A stretch of 64,000 bases of DNA from Cognatundibacterium rivi (GTDB lineage: Bacteria; Pseudomonadota; Gammaproteobacteria; Burkholderiales; Burkholderiaceae_D), in assembly GCF_018139565.1 (NCBI RefSeq), contig NZ_JAGSPK010000002.1:62001-126000 (forward strand), read 5' to 3'. Below, in pieces: positions 27,780 to 38,566 of this stretch (positions are counted from its first letter, which is position 1; every line of letters starts with the position of its first letter). Below the pieces are notes generated by a model. It saw only the letters and a program-made list of their open reading frames with translations. It had not been told where the DNA came from and did not search any database. The position numbers and the translations under genes are program-made.

Positions 27780-30700
27780 ATGTTGATATTGCCAGGCTCC
27801 AATGCCCTGTCTGTTTTCCGTACATCCAATCTTCTGAATCGTTTGCAGGAAGTCGATGCAAATATTATCGGCGTCACTGCAAGATACCAACATTTTGTTG
27901 ATGTCAGCGTTGAATTGCAAAAGAATGATATTGAACGCCTTGAAGCCTTATTAGTTTATGGCGACCATTTCAATGGATCTCAGGACGGCGAAACTTTTAT
28001 CGTGATCCCTCGTATCGGCACAATTTCTCCGTGGGCAAGTAAAGCAACTGATATTGCGCGCAATTGTGGTATGCATCAGGTGCATCGCATAGAGCGTGGT
28101 ATCAGCTACTTTGTGCAAATGAAAACAGGATTTTTTGGTGGAACCAAAGAAGTGAAGCAGTCGTCGCGAGAAGCCATCGCTGCTTTATTGCATGATCGTA
28201 TGACGGAAATGGTGTTGACGAATCTTGGTGATGCTGCTGCGCTGTTTTCCGAGTTGCAAGCAAAGCCTCTGGAATCTGTTGATATTCTGAGTGGTGGTAA
28301 AAATGCCTTACTGAATGCCAATACCGAGTTAGGTCTCGCCTTATCCGATGATGAAATCGATTATCTGGTAGACGCTTTTAATTCCGTCAACCGTAATCCG
28401 ACAGATGTTGAATTAATGATGTTTGCACAGGCAAACAGCGAGCATTGCCGTCATAAAATATTTAATGCAGATTGGACCATTGACGGCGTTGAGCAAGATA
28501 AGTCTTTGTTTCAGATGATTAAAAACACCCACGAGCTGCATCCGCAGGGAACTGTCGTTGCTTACAGCGATAATTCTTCAATTATCGAAGGTGCAAAGGT
28601 TCAGCGTTTTTATCCTCGTGACAGTAAAACGGGTATTTATGCGTTGTCGGAAGAATTAACCCATATTCTAATGAAGGTGGAGACGCACAACCATCCGACC
28701 GCAATTTCACCATTTCCTGGCGCATCTACGGGAGCAGGCGGCGAAATTCGAGATGAAGGTGCGACTGGCAGAGGGGCAAAACCGAAAGCAGGTTTGACGG
28801 GATTTACGGTTTCTAATCTGTCACTGCCTGGCATGACTCAGCCTTGGGAAAACGCGACGGATTGTGATGGCGGCGCAAAAACAAAATCTGCGTACGGAAA
28901 ACCCGACCGCATCGCTTCGCCGTTGCAAATCATGATTGATGGCCCCTTAGGCGGCGCGGCATTTAACAATGAGTTTGGTCGTCCTAATTTGGGCGGCTAT
29001 TTCCGTACTTACGAGCAAAATGTTGCTGGTACTGTGTACGGCTATCATAAACCCATCATGATCGCTGGTGGTATTGGCAGTATTTCCGCCCAACACACCA
29101 AGAAAAATGATTTGCCGGTAGGCAGCTTGTTGATACAACTTGGTGGGCCTGGTATGCGTATCGGGATGGGGGGCAGCGCTGCTTCTTCTATGGCGACAGG
29201 AACCAACACAGCAGATCTTGATTTCGATTCAGTTCAGCGCGGAAATCCTGAAATGGAGCGGCGCGCGCAGGAGGTGATCAATTCTTGCTGGCAAATGGCT
29301 GACGCGAATCCAATTTTGTCTATTCATGATGTTGGTGCCGGTGGTTTGTCGAATGCGTTTCCTGAAATAACCAATGACGCAAAGCGTGGTGCCATATTTG
29401 ATTTACGCAAAGTGCATTTGGAAGAAAGTGGTATGGCTCCAAAAGAAATCTGGAGTAACGAATCACAAGAACGTTATGTGCTCGCAATCGCTCCTGAGAG
29501 CCTGGAACTTTTCCGTGGATTTTGTGAGCGCGAGCGTTGTCCATTTGCTGTAGTCGGTACTGCGACAGAAGAGCGTCAACTGAAAGTGATCGATCCAGAA
29601 CATAGCAATACACCTGTCGATATGCCGATGAATGTATTGTTGGGCAAACCGCCTAAGATGCACAGAAACGTTGAGCGCCTGCAGGCATCATATAAGCCTT
29701 TGGATTTGACGGGTATCAGTCTTGATGATGCGGCGGAGCGCGTTTTAAGTTTACCTACAGTTGCGGATAAATCGTTTCTGATTACGATCGGCGACAGAAC
29801 AGTTGGTGCCACGACCGTACGTGATCAGATGGTCGGGCCATGGCAGGTACCTGTGGCTGATTGTGCCGTGACAACAATGAGTTTTGAGGGCTTTTTGGGT
29901 GAAGCAATGGCGATGGGGGAGCGTACTCCACTCGCGGTCATTAATGCGCCTGCTTCGGGTCGTATGGCCGTTGGTGAGGCGATTACGAATATTGCTGCGG
30001 CACCGATCAAAGATATCTCAGATATCAAATTGTCTGCAAACTGGATGGCGGCTTGCGGTCAGCCCGGTCAGGATGCAGCCTTGTTTGATACAGTGAAAGC
30101 CGTAGGGATGGATTTGTGTCCGGCGCTTGGCATCAGTATTCCTGTCGGTAAAGATTCGCTTTCCATGCGTACTACGTGGAAAGATAGTGGCGACAATAAG
30201 TCTGTCACGTCACCAGTGTCATTGATCATATCGGGTTTCTCACCTGTCTACGATGTGCGTAAGACACTGACACCGCAAATACGCTTGGATAAAGGTGATA
30301 CAAGCCTGATTCTGATCGATCTTGGTCGTGGACGAAATCGCCTCGGCGCTTCGGCTTTTGCACAAGTGATGCAAGTGATTGGCAATGAGGTACCTGATGT
30401 TGACAGCGCCGCTGACCTCAAGGCTTTCTTCGCTGCTATTCAACAATTGAACAGTGAAGATAAATTGCTGGCTTACCATGATCGATCTGACGGTGGTTTG
30501 TTTGCGACTTTGTGTGAGATGGCGTTTGCTGGTCGCGCAGGGTTGGCGATTAATCTCGATATCCTGACGATGGAAACTGAGCATGCTGCTGATCAGGGCG
30601 ATGCCAAAAATTGGGCTGGTCAAGTAGCGGAAAGAAGAAATGATCTGACATTGCGGGCGCTATTCAATGAAGAATTGGGCGCTGTGATTCAGGTGCGCAC

Positions 30701-31778
30701 GGAACAACGCTCTGAAGTCATGGATGTTTTGCGCTCACATAATCTCGGTGCCTGTAGCCACATTATTGGTAAGCCGAATGCCAGTGACTCTATTGAGTTT
30801 TACCGTGACGTAAAACAGATATTCAAAAAACTCAGATCAGAACTTCATCAGACATGGAGCAAAACCAGTTGGCAGATTGCACGCCTGCGTGATAATCCGG
30901 CTTGCGCTGATGCAGAGTATGCCCGCATCAGTGATGTGCAAGACCCAGGGATGCAGCCTAAGTTGAGTTTTGATATCAATGATGATGTTGCTGCGCCCTT
31001 TATCGCTACCGGTGTTCGTCCTAAGGTGGCAATCTTGCGCGAACAGGGTGTGAATTCTCACATTGAAACTGCGTATGTTATGCATAAGGCGGGATTCGAA
31101 TCTGTTGACGTGCACATGAGCGATTTGATTGCTGGTCGAGCGAATCTGAGTCATTTTAAAGGCCTGATCGCTGTCGGTGGCTTCTCTTACGGAGACGTAT
31201 TGGGGGCAGGTGAGGGCTGGGCAAAAACCATATTATTTAATTCCATGCTGTCGCAGCAGTTCTCAGAATTTTTCCACAGAACTGACACGTTTGGTTTGGG
31301 TATTTGTAATGGTTGTCAGATGATGAGTAATCTGAAATCGATTATTCCCGGGGCGGAAGCGTGGCCGAAATTTACAAAGAATAAATCTGAACAATTCGAA
31401 GCACGTTTTTCCATGGTGGAAGTGTTGGATTCTGCTTCTGTCTTTTTCAGTGGCATGGCGGGGACGCAAACCCCAATCGCGGTCGCTCACGGCGAAGGTT
31501 TTGCTGACTTTTCCACGACCGGCGATATCGCTAAAGCACAAGTGGCAATGCGATTCGTTAACAATAGCGGCGATGTTACTGAAAGTTATCCGTACAATCC
31601 GAATGGTTCACCGCAGGGCATTACTTCTGTAACGAATCAGGACGGGCGTTTTACAGTGATGATGCCGCACGCCGAACGTGTATTCCGTACAGCGATTCAT
31701 TCCTGGCATCCAGATGATTGGAGCGATGATTCCCCTTGGATGCGCATGTTCCGTAATGCAAGGAAATGGGTAGCTTGA
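27780..31778 (+). CDS. purL: Phosphoribosylformylglycinamidine synthase (large, single-chain)
   Basis: 1332 residues, the gammaproteobacterial/betaproteobacterial fused form: N-terminal PurS-like region, two AIRS-like halves of the synthetase ([10 protein letters not shown] and [36 protein letters not shown]) and a C-terminal class I glutaminase with the nucleophile in [11 protein letters not shown] and His in the [11 protein letters not shown] region. It converts FGAR, Gln and ATP to FGAM in de novo purine synthesis. Single gene between a promoter-like -10 and a strong terminator. Confidence 0.97.
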   Translation: MLILPGSNALSVFRTSNLLNRLQEVDANIIGVTARYQHFVDVSVELQKNDIERLEALLVYGDHFNGSQDGETFIVIPRIGTISPWASKATDIARNCGMHQVHRIERGISYFVQMKTGFFGGTKEVKQSSREAIAALLHDRMTEMVLTNLGDAAALFSELQAKPLESVDILSGGKNALLNANTELGLALSDDEIDYLVDAFNSVNRNPTDVELMMFAQANSEHCRHKIFNADWTIDGVEQDKSLFQMIKNTHELHPQGTVVAYSDNSSIIEGAKVQRFYPRDSKTGIYALSEELTHILMKVETHNHPTAISPFPGASTGAGGEIRDEGATGRGAKPKAGLTGFTVSNLSLPGMTQPWENATDCDGGAKTKSAYGKPDRIASPLQIMIDGPLGGAAFNNEFGRPNLGGYFRTYEQNVAGTVYGYHKPIMIAGGIGSISAQHTKKNDLPVGSLLIQLGGPGMRIGMGGSAASSMATGTNTADLDFDSVQRGNPEMERRAQEVINSCWQMADANPILSIHDVGAGGLSNAFPEITNDAKRGAIFDLRKVHLEESGMAPKEIWSNESQERYVLAIAPESLELFRGFCERERCPFAVVGTATEERQLKVIDPEHSNTPVDMPMNVLLGKPPKMHRNVERLQASYKPLDLTGISLDDAAERVLSLPTVADKSFLITIGDRTVGATTVRDQMVGPWQVPVADCAVTTMSFEGFLGEAMAMGERTPLAVINAPASGRMAVGEAITNIAAAPIKDISDIKLSANWMAACGQPGQDAALFDTVKAVGMDLCPALGISIPVGKDSLSMRTTWKDSGDNKSVTSPVSLIISGFSPVYDVRKTLTPQIRLDKGDTSLILIDLGRGRNRLGASAFAQVMQVIGNEVPDVDSAADLKAFFAAIQQLNSEDKLLAYHDRSDGGLFATLCEMAFAGRAGLAINLDILTMETEHAADQGDAKNWAGQVAERRNDLTLRALFNEELGAVIQVRTEQRSEVMDVLRSHNLGACSHIIGKPNASDSIEFYRDVKQIFKKLRSELHQTWSKTSWQIARLRDNPACADAEYARISDVQDPGMQPKLSFDINDDVAAPFIATGVRPKVAILREQGVNSHIETAYVMHKAGFESVDVHMSDLIAGRANLSHFKGLIAVGGFSYGDVLGAGEGWAKTILFNSMLSQQFSEFFHRTDTFGLGICNGCQMMSNLKSIIPGAEAWPKFTKNKSEQFEARFSMVEVLDSASVFFSGMAGTQTPIAVAHGEGFADFSTTGDIAKAQVAMRFVNNSGDVTESYPYNPNGSPQGITSVTNQDGRFTVMMPHAERVFRTAIHSWHPDDWSDDSPWMRMFRNARKWVA

Positions 31779-31792
31779 TTTGTGGTTGAATT

Positions 31793-31826
31793 AAGAAAGG
31801 GGGCTTTTGCCCCCTTTCTTATTTTT
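31793..31826 (+). terminator. Intrinsic terminator after purL
   Basis: Perfect 12-bp stem AAGAAAGGGGGC (31793-31804) with complement 31809-31820, TTTT loop, then ATTTTTG. Confidence 0.85.
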
Positions 31827-31862
31827 GTGACTTTGCTGATTTTATTTAACTGCGTAGAAAAT

Positions 31863-31893
31863 AAAAAAGAGGCGTATTAAACGCCTCTTTTTT
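31863..31893 (-). terminator. Terminator after the parvulin gene, near-symmetric
   Basis: Stem arms 31863-31875 and 31881-31893 (GAGGCGT core) flanked by six A and six T residues, so it can work in both directions. It lies 19 bp after the leftward ppiC-type gene. Confidence 0.85.
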
Positions 31894-31911
31894 AACTGAA
31901 TCAGCTTGCAA

Positions 31912-32685
31912 TTACTGGATTTTCGCTTTTTTCACCAACGCTTGTTGATAAGCTTGCACTTTTTGTTGCTGCAGTCCATCAACGATCTGTGGTTTTACTT
32001 CTTCCAGAGTCGGGAATTTTGCAGTACGGATGTCATCTAATTTGATGATGTGAAAGCCAAATTCAGTTTTCACCGGTGTTTCGGTAAACTGACCTTTTTG
32101 CAAAGCAGTCATTGCTTGAGAGAATGCAGGAACAAATGTTGCTGGTGTTGCCCAGTCCAGATCGCCGCCTTTTGCTGCGGATCCTGTGTCTTTAGACTGT
32201 TTAGCTAATTCTTCAAATTTAGCGCCAGCTTTCAATTTCAAGATGATCGCTTTAGCATCATCTTCTTTTTCTACCAGAATATGATAGGCGTGATATTCCT
32301 TGTCGCCAGCTTGTGCTTTTGCCTTGTCGTATTCAGCTTGAACTTCTGCATCGGAAACCGGATTTTTCTTTACATAATCAATCATCAGGGCGCGGATCAG
32401 TAAGGATTGGCGAGCGATTTCCAGTTGATTTTTTACTTCTGCATTTGAAGCGAGGCCAGATTTTTCAGCTTCCTGCATTAATACTTCACGATTAATCAGC
32501 TCTTGCTTCACCATTGCGCGCAACTGCGGGCTGTCTTGCTGACCTTGCGATGCCAGTTGTTTGACCATGGCATCTACGCGAGAAGAAGGAATTGCTTTGC
32601 CATTGACTACAGCGAGATTTTGAGCCATTGCAGGCACCGCTGCTGCAAGAAGTACTACCAGCAAATGAGCAGGTTTAAAAGTCAT
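31912..32685 (-). CDS. Exported parvulin-type peptidyl-prolyl isomerase
   Basis: 257 residues: signal peptide (about 1-21, ending VPAMA), a SurA-N-like helical region (about 35-125) and one rotamase domain (about 128-225; YHAYHILVEKEDDAK, AKGGDLDWATPATFVPAFSQAM, KTEFGFHIIKLDD). It should assist folding of envelope proteins in the periplasm. AGGA lies 7 nt before the ATG. bolA and yciB are upstream on the same strand, an order common in Burkholderiales. Confidence 0.93.
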   Translation of the reverse strand: MTFKPAHLLVVLLAAAVPAMAQNLAVVNGKAIPSSRVDAMVKQLASQGQQDSPQLRAMVKQELINREVLMQEAEKSGLASNAEVKNQLEIARQSLLIRALMIDYVKKNPVSDAEVQAEYDKAKAQAGDKEYHAYHILVEKEDDAKAIILKLKAGAKFEELAKQSKDTGSAAKGGDLDWATPATFVPAFSQAMTALQKGQFTETPVKTEFGFHIIKLDDIRTAKFPTLEEVKPQIVDGLQQQKVQAYQQALVKKAKIQ

Positions 32686-32739
32686 TGTCTGTTCCTAAAA
32701 TAACAAAATAAAAAACGGATTATAAGTAAACTGCTTAGG

Positions 32740-33012
32740 TTAGGTCGGTATCTCTGACGGAGCAAGTGCACTGATAGCCAGTGCATGAATTTCCGTGTGC
32801 ATCATATCGCCAATGGCATCATACACCAGACGATGGCGGGAAATGCGATTTAAGCCCTCAAATTGAGGACAAATTATTTTCAAACTGTAATGGCTTCCGC
32901 CGGATGCGGCGCCTGCATGTCCTGCATGTGCATGGGAGTCATCTTGAAGTTCACACAGCACAGGGTGCAAATTTTCTGTCAGGCGTATGCGTAGTTTTTC
33001 AAAACGGGTCAT
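32740..33012 (-). CDS. bolA: BolA family protein
   Basis: 90 residues. The BolA fold is recognisable by the segment FEGLNRISRHRLVYDAIG, including the conserved His. Histidine-rich insert HAHAGHAG precedes it. BolA proteins pair with monothiol glutaredoxins in iron-sulfur handling and influence morphology and motility genes. The start overlaps the yciB stop by 4 bp, so the two are translationally coupled. Confidence 0.9.
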   Translation of the reverse strand: MTRFEKLRIRLTENLHPVLCELQDDSHAHAGHAGAASGGSHYSLKIICPQFEGLNRISRHRLVYDAIGDMMHTEIHALAISALAPSEIPT

Positions 33013-33632
33013 GACTCAGTTTCTTCCATGTATTTTGTTAAAAATAAGCTTTGAATAATAACGAATGCGGGCATGATCCCTATCATCGATATCAGCTTGA
33101 AATTCGCCCAGGCTGACGTCGTGAAATTGTAGGCGACCAGCAGATTCGCGATTCCCATTACTAAAAAAAAGCAGATCCACGCAAGACTGAGACGAGACCA
33201 GATTAGCTCCGGAAGTTTCACCTGCGATTCCATTGCGGTGCGGATCAGATTTTTCTTAAAACCAAACTGTGCCAACATAAACGCGACGGCATAACACCAG
33301 TAAAGAACGGTCGGTTTCCATTTAATAAATGCTTCGCTGTGGAAATAAATAGTTGCGCTGCCGAATACCATGATAACGATGAATGAAATCCAGAGCATTG
33401 CATCGACTTTTTTTCTACGTAAAAGCAGATAGGCAATCTGGCACACAGATGCAACTAGTGTCACAGCCGTGGCAAGCAGAATTGGAGCAACCTCCTGGGC
33501 GCTGCCGCCACCGGACACAAGTCCGGAAAGAAATTCGGTTACATACGCCTGTGCAGCACCAGGGTGGCTCTCTCCCCATTTGAACGTCACAAAAAACAGA
33601 ATGACAGGGAAAATATCAAATAAAAATTTCAT
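33009..33632 (-). CDS. yciB: Inner membrane protein YciB (septation protein A)
   Basis: 207 residues from the ATG at 33632; an upstream in-frame ATG at 33659 would add nine residues before the family N-terminus MKFLFDIFPVILFF. Five membrane helices are visible, with FGFKKNLIRTAM and IWSRLSLAWICFF typical. YciB is a conserved inner-membrane protein tied to envelope integrity and cell division. It overlaps bolA by 4 bp and follows msrB by 7 bp. Confidence 0.92.
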   Translation of the reverse strand: MKFLFDIFPVILFFVTFKWGESHPGAAQAYVTEFLSGLVSGGGSAQEVAPILLATAVTLVASVCQIAYLLLRRKKVDAMLWISFIVIMVFGSATIYFHSEAFIKWKPTVLYWCYAVAFMLAQFGFKKNLIRTAMESQVKLPELIWSRLSLAWICFFLVMGIANLLVAYNFTTSAWANFKLISMIGIMPAFVIIQSLFLTKYMEETES

Positions 33633-33639
33633 TAAAAAG

Positions 33640-34038
33640 TTACTCAGGCAAAGGTTCAAATTTCAAGGACGCAGAATTAATACAATAACGTAGTCCTGTC
33701 GGCGGTGGGCCATCAGGGAAGACGTGCCCAAGGTGAGCGTCGCAGATATTACACACAATTTCGGTACGAGTCATGCCGTGAGATGTGTCCACTTTCTCCA
33801 GAACATTTGCTGGGTTGAGTGAACGAAAATAACTGGGCCATCCACAGCCAGAGTCAAATTTTGCGTCGGATGCAAAGAGGGGCGTGTTGCAACAGACGCA
33901 AGTGTAGATGCCGATATCGTGATGATCCCAGTATTGTCCGGTAAATGCCCTTTCCGTTGCTGCATGTCGGGTTACCTGATATTCAATCGGATCAAGTTGA
34001 GCGCGCCATTCAGCATCGGTCTTTTGTATTTTATTCAT
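33640..34038 (-). CDS. msrB: Peptide-methionine (R)-S-oxide reductase
   Basis: 132 residues. Zinc ligands are C47/C50 and C96/C99, and the catalytic Cys is C119 in RYCINS. The motif [11 protein letters not shown] is complete. It reduces methionine-R-sulfoxide in proteins. No signal peptide, so cytosolic. It lies 12 bp downstream of selO. Confidence 0.96.
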   Translation of the reverse strand: MNKIQKTDAEWRAQLDPIEYQVTRHAATERAFTGQYWDHHDIGIYTCVCCNTPLFASDAKFDSGCGWPSYFRSLNPANVLEKVDTSHGMTRTEIVCNICDAHLGHVFPDGPPPTGLRYCINSASLKFEPLPE

Positions 34039-34050
34039 ATCTTCTTTCGT

Positions 34051-35547
34051 TTACGATGAACAACTGATTTCGAGATGTTGTGCCCATGTCGGTGGTTCGC
34101 CTGCGTATAGATGATGCTCGGGCTGCTCATCAAAAGGGTGTTCGAGAATTGTCAGCAGTTTTTGTACTTCACTGAAATCCTTATTCTGCGCTTTTTCAAT
34201 CGCAATTTGCGCAAGATAGTTTCTCAGCACATATTTAGGATTGCTCGCTTGCATACGGCCTTGTCTTTCTTCGGCTTGACTGCCTTCAGAGACCAGCCGC
34301 GCCCGGTAAAGTTCCAGCCAATTACTCGCGGCTTGAGCGTTGCTGAATAAACTGACAAAATCGTCGTCTTTTGAGCTGGTGTGATTGTCGAGATAACTCA
34401 GATATCTGAAGGTGTGTGTGAAATCAGCATGGTCTTCCTGCATGATATTAAACAGCTGATCAGTCAGTTCCTTATCGTCGTTTTGAATGGTCAATAATCC
34501 AAGTTTTTTACGTAGCAGCGCTTCCCACTTATTCGTAAAAGAAGACGAGTAACAATCCAGTGCCTGTTGCGTCTCTTCGACGCTGCCTATCAGTGGCAGT
34601 AGTGCCTGACCTAGTGCGTGTGTGTTCCAATGCCCAATTGTTGGCTGCATACGGTAGGAGTATCGGCCTTGTTGATCTGTATGATTGCAAATGTGCCTTT
34701 CATCATACTTTTCCATAAATCCAAACGGACCATAGTCCAGCGTTAAGCCCAGAATGGACATGTTGTCCGTGTTCATAACCCCGTGCATGAATCCGACTGA
34801 CTGCCAGCAGGCGATTAATTCTGCTGTTTTTTTCGTTACTGTACTGAGGAGTGCCTGATAGGGATTAGGCTGTCCCAGTGATTCAGGATAGTGATGCCGG
34901 ATCACAAAATCCGCCAGAATTTTTAATTCGTCAGGGCGGTTGTTGTAGTACCAGTGCTCAAATGATCCAAAACGAATAAAGCTGGGGGCGAGTCGGGTAA
35001 CAACGGCGCTGGTTTCTACCGTTTCTCGCATTACGCCCTGATCAGAGCCCGTGATTGCCAGCGCTCTGGACGTCGGTATTCCCAATGCCTGCATTGCTTC
35101 AGAGCACAAGAGTTCACGGATCGACGATCTTAGTACGGCGCGGCCATCGCCAGAGCGGGAATAGGGGGTCGGGCCTGCACCTTTTAATTGCACTTCAAAC
35201 CGTTGCTGGTGTTTGTCGATAGCATCGCCTAAAAGAATTGCCCGGCCATCACCGAGTTGTCCGGCCCATGAGCCAAATTGATGACCAGAATAAACACTGG
35301 CTAGTGGATTCGCTCCGAGGATATCTATGTTACCTGTGAAGGCATTAACGTACCTTGGCGTCAGCAGTGATGCTGGATCCAGATTAAATTGCTGCGCAAC
35401 CGGTGTGCTTACAGCGACGATGTAGGGCTGTGGCAGAGGTGTCGGCTGCAAGTAGGTAAAGAAATTAGCTGGCAGGCTTGAATATGTGCTGGGTTGTAAA
35501 AAATCGTCCAGATCAAGTGCTTGCTTTGTTAAGGATGGTGTAGGCAT
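34051..35547 (-). CDS. selO: Protein adenylyltransferase SelO (YdiU family)
   Basis: 498 residues, full length. The pseudokinase motifs LASVYSGHQFGSWAGQLGDG, LKGAGPTPYSRSGDGRAVLR and NTDNMSILGLTLDYGPFG are all present. SelO transfers AMP from ATP to Ser, Thr and Tyr of metabolic and redox proteins. The C-terminus ends SCSS, placing a cysteine (C496) at the third-last position, where some homologues carry selenocysteine. It is next to msrB, which fits a redox-stress role. It ends an operon-like run selO-msrB-yciB-bolA. Confidence 0.95.
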   Translation of the reverse strand: MPTPSLTKQALDLDDFLQPSTYSSLPANFFTYLQPTPLPQPYIVAVSTPVAQQFNLDPASLLTPRYVNAFTGNIDILGANPLASVYSGHQFGSWAGQLGDGRAILLGDAIDKHQQRFEVQLKGAGPTPYSRSGDGRAVLRSSIRELLCSEAMQALGIPTSRALAITGSDQGVMRETVETSAVVTRLAPSFIRFGSFEHWYYNNRPDELKILADFVIRHHYPESLGQPNPYQALLSTVTKKTAELIACWQSVGFMHGVMNTDNMSILGLTLDYGPFGFMEKYDERHICNHTDQQGRYSYRMQPTIGHWNTHALGQALLPLIGSVEETQQALDCYSSSFTNKWEALLRKKLGLLTIQNDDKELTDQLFNIMQEDHADFTHTFRYLSYLDNHTSSKDDDFVSLFSNAQAASNWLELYRARLVSEGSQAEERQGRMQASNPKYVLRNYLAQIAIEKAQNKDFSEVQKLLTILEHPFDEQPEHHLYAGEPPTWAQHLEISCSS

Positions 35548-35646
35548 TCCGCAAAAGTATGAATATCAATGCCGTTATTCTGACAGAGTGCAGGGAAGTC
35601 TGTTTTTGTCGTGCTGAAAGAGCCGAGTGGGAGTAAAAAGAGAGGG

Positions 35647-35691
35647 AAAAAAAACCTAAGGGCTTCAATCCAATCGGAGTGAAGCCCTTAG
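35647..35691 (-). terminator. Intrinsic terminator of the cheZ-cheA module
   Basis: Perfect 12-bp stem (35656-35667 with 35680-35691; CTAAGGGCTTCA) and a 12-nt loop. On the minus strand it is followed by T8 (35654-35647). It lies 27 bp after the second cheA. Confidence 0.88.
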
Positions 35692-35718
35692 ATTTAATTA
35701 AATGACGTGTAAGAAAAA

Positions 35719-37557
35719 TTACGCCGTCATCATCTCGCGTACTTTGCAGCCGTCAATGAGGAAAGATAAACTAGTAACCAGAACGAGTTCACCTTCAGCC
35801 GAGCGAGCAGTACCGGTAATGCCTGGGGTGCTGATGCAGGTTAGCGGTTTAATCACCAGATCTGCAGTTCCATCGACCGAATCTACCGACAAGATATAAG
35901 GGTTTGGTGCAGCGATAACAATGCCGACCCGTTCTGAGGATGGCATGTAACCGAGTACTTTACCCAGAGATTTAACCGGCAATGGGCGACCCAGATCACG
36001 AAGCACAGGCTGACCGCCGACACTTTCGAATGTCTCAGGCAATTCCACAACACGTTGCACTGTCGCCATAGGAAGCGCCAAGGATGCGCCATCGGTACGT
36101 ACCAGCATCGTTGGGACGATCGAAAGCTCAATTGGTAAGCGAATTAAAAACGTTGTCCCTTTGCCCAGTTCGGATGAAATGCGGATCGCGCCGCGATGAC
36201 GTTCCACGGCTGTTTTTACAACGTCCATGCCGACGCCGCGACCTGAAACGCTGGAGGCCACTTCTTTGGTGGAAAAGCCAGGTAAAAACACCAGCTGGAA
36301 AGCCTCATCATCAGTTCGTGCATCGTGTGCGTTGATCAGACCTTTTGATATGGCTTTATCCCGGAGTCGTTGCGCGTCCATGCCTTTGCCGTCATCAGAC
36401 ACTTCAATCATGACGCTGCTGGCCTCTTGCCATGCCTTCAGGGAAATGGTTGATCTCGCTGTTTTATTGCTTGCCAAACGTTCTTCTGCAGTTTCGATAC
36501 CATGATCGAGCGCATTGCGCAGCATATGCACCAATGGATCGTACAGACTATCAACAACAACGCGGTCAACTTCTGTTTCTGCTCCCTCTATATTTAAATC
36601 CACCTCTTTGCCCAAGTCTCTTGCCAGTTCGCGGACAAGGCGAGGGAATTTCTGAAACAGGCGCCCGACAGGTTGCATGCGGGTGGCTAATGTTGCGCGT
36701 TGCAGTTCCGTTGAATAACGAGATGCGCGGGTCAGCGTCTCTGTCAGCGCTGCCATCAGAGGCGCAGCCTGGCCATCGAACTTGAATTGCGATAATTTTT
36801 CCAGCAACACCGCAGCCTGATTTGCGGCTTGTACAGATTCGCCTGCCACCTCAAGCAGAACGTTCAGCTTGACGGCATCTATTCGTATGCTTTCTTCTTT
36901 GGCTGGAGCTGTATGCTTGACGTCTGTGCTGGACAACGACGATTTAACTGCTTCGTGTTCTTCTTTTGCCGAAGGCGCTTTGGGAGTCGTTGCTACGGCA
37001 ACGGCGACTGGTTCTGGTAATGTGCCGACCGGCGTCACTGCTTTGTAATATGCTTCCCAATCGACGCCATCAGTATTGTTGGCCGATGGCGATGATGTGC
37101 TAACCGCAACCGGTTCAGGCGCTGTTGCCGTTGCTTGAGGTGCAGCTGGTACTGCGGCTTTTTTGCTGACTCCCTTGCTTTCAATTGCATCTGTCAACAT
37201 TGCTTCCAACGCTTTCGGCATCGTTGACAGTTGCTCAGGAGGGATGCCGTTGTTCAGAGCGGTGAGTTGATCTGCGACAAAACCGCTGGCTTCCAACGCT
37301 GCCTCGATTGCTTCTGGTGTGACCGCGACCTGACCGGTTCTCAATGCATCAAACAGGTTTTCTGTTAAATGGCATGCAGAAACCATTGCAGACAGGTTCA
37401 TAAAACCTGCCCCACCTTTGATCGTATGGAAGGATCGGAAGACGGCATTCAGTGTGTTCATATCTCCCGGATTACGTTCGAGAGATAACAGGTGTTCTTC
37501 TACGTTTGTCGCGAGATCGAGTGCCTCAACGACAAATTCTTTGAGCATATCATCCAT
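35719..37557 (-). CDS. cheA: Second CheA-type histidine kinase
   Basis: 612 residues. P1 with phospho-acceptor H44 in SFHTIKGG; a long Ala/Pro/Thr-rich linker (about 130-215) instead of a clear P2; P3; P4 ATPase with LVHMLRNALDHGIE, DDGKGMD and [10 protein letters not shown]; and a CheW-like P5. It lacks the CheY/CheB docking domain, so target choice may differ from the main CheA at 16818. It starts one base from the canonical cheZ stop and ends at a terminator, forming a two-gene module with no receptor, CheW or CheY of its own. Confidence 0.92.
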   Translation of the reverse strand: MDDMLKEFVVEALDLATNVEEHLLSLERNPGDMNTLNAVFRSFHTIKGGAGFMNLSAMVSACHLTENLFDALRTGQVAVTPEAIEAALEASGFVADQLTALNNGIPPEQLSTMPKALEAMLTDAIESKGVSKKAAVPAAPQATATAPEPVAVSTSSPSANNTDGVDWEAYYKAVTPVGTLPEPVAVAVATTPKAPSAKEEHEAVKSSLSSTDVKHTAPAKEESIRIDAVKLNVLLEVAGESVQAANQAAVLLEKLSQFKFDGQAAPLMAALTETLTRASRYSTELQRATLATRMQPVGRLFQKFPRLVRELARDLGKEVDLNIEGAETEVDRVVVDSLYDPLVHMLRNALDHGIETAEERLASNKTARSTISLKAWQEASSVMIEVSDDGKGMDAQRLRDKAISKGLINAHDARTDDEAFQLVFLPGFSTKEVASSVSGRGVGMDVVKTAVERHRGAIRISSELGKGTTFLIRLPIELSIVPTMLVRTDGASLALPMATVQRVVELPETFESVGGQPVLRDLGRPLPVKSLGKVLGYMPSSERVGIVIAAPNPYILSVDSVDGTADLVIKPLTCISTPGITGTARSAEGELVLVTSLSFLIDGCKVREMMTA

Positions 37558-38321
37558 CAGAAACCCAGGCTATCAAGAAGATTATCTACGTCATCCTGTT
37601 CCAGTGCGGCGTTCGGTACGGATGGCCCCTCCATCAATTCGACTGCTTTCTCTTTCAGTTCTGTCGGCGCATTATCAAGAAGTATCTGAGCCAATTCGTG
37701 CTCTACCGCTTTATTAATTGCAACGACTTTCTTGATTAACTGACCGGTGAGATCCTGAAAATCTTGCGCCATCATGATATCGAGAAGGCGAGCTTTCTCA
37801 GCATCAGTCGCTGTCAGAACCGCATTGGCAAAAGCTTTGGAGTCTGATGCCAGCGCCTTGAATTCTTCTACGCTGAGTTTGCCTTCAAACAAATCGGTCC
37901 AACGCACATCCATGCTCTTCGCTTTTTTGGCCAGCTCATCTTGCTCTGGCATTCCGAGGTCAGTTGCGTTGAGTACTTTGTTTGCCGCTTGTTCTGTCAA
38001 TGTTGCGACATACTCGAGTCTGTCCTGCGCGTCTGCAACCTGAATCGCCACATCGGAGAGAGATCGATCGTAGCCCAGCTGTCGCATTGAATCATGCAGC
38101 ATGCGGACAACATTACCTAAACGATCAAAAATGGGCTTTGTAGACTCAATGTCCGTATTGCGTGGATTCAGTTTCGGAGGTTGTTCACCAACCTGCATTA
38201 ACGCGCTGTTTGTCGTTGCTGAAGCAGTGTCCGTTCCTGCGGAGGGTGACGTTTCTGTTTCCTGGCGCTGACTTGCCATCTCTTCAAACAATGCATCAAG
38301 ATCATCTGCTGAATCAGTCAT
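37557..38321 (-). CDS. cheZ: CheY-P phosphatase CheZ
   Basis: 254 residues. The catalytic motif QDFQDLTGQ gives D190 and Q194, flanked by the long helical hairpin, and the extreme C-terminus LEQDDVDNLLDSLGF is the CheY-binding peptide. The first 60 residues are polar and low in complexity. It dephosphorylates CheY-P. In relatives cheZ follows cheY in the main cluster; here it is separated by about 13 kb and paired with the second cheA, sharing one base with its start. Confidence 0.94.
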   Translation of the reverse strand: MTDSADDLDALFEEMASQRQETETSPSAGTDTASATTNSALMQVGEQPPKLNPRNTDIESTKPIFDRLGNVVRMLHDSMRQLGYDRSLSDVAIQVADAQDRLEYVATLTEQAANKVLNATDLGMPEQDELAKKAKSMDVRWTDLFEGKLSVEEFKALASDSKAFANAVLTATDAEKARLLDIMMAQDFQDLTGQLIKKVVAINKAVEHELAQILLDNAPTELKEKAVELMEGPSVPNAALEQDDVDNLLDSLGF

Positions 38322-38566
38322 AATTCTTCACTCTCCATAATCGCTGTGACTTTTGTGCAATTTTTCCACAAATATCATGGGTTATTGTTAATTTTAGGCA
38401 AAAATGAGTGTTTTTTTGTACTCAATAGTGCGTTATCTGTCTATTTAATTCATCGTGCAATTTTATTTTCAGCAATCTTTTTATTTCTGCCCGTAAATTG
38501 CATTTCAAGTCTCTGCAACATAGTAGCAGTACTTTATCGCAGAATGATCTATGGGAATAAAATTTA

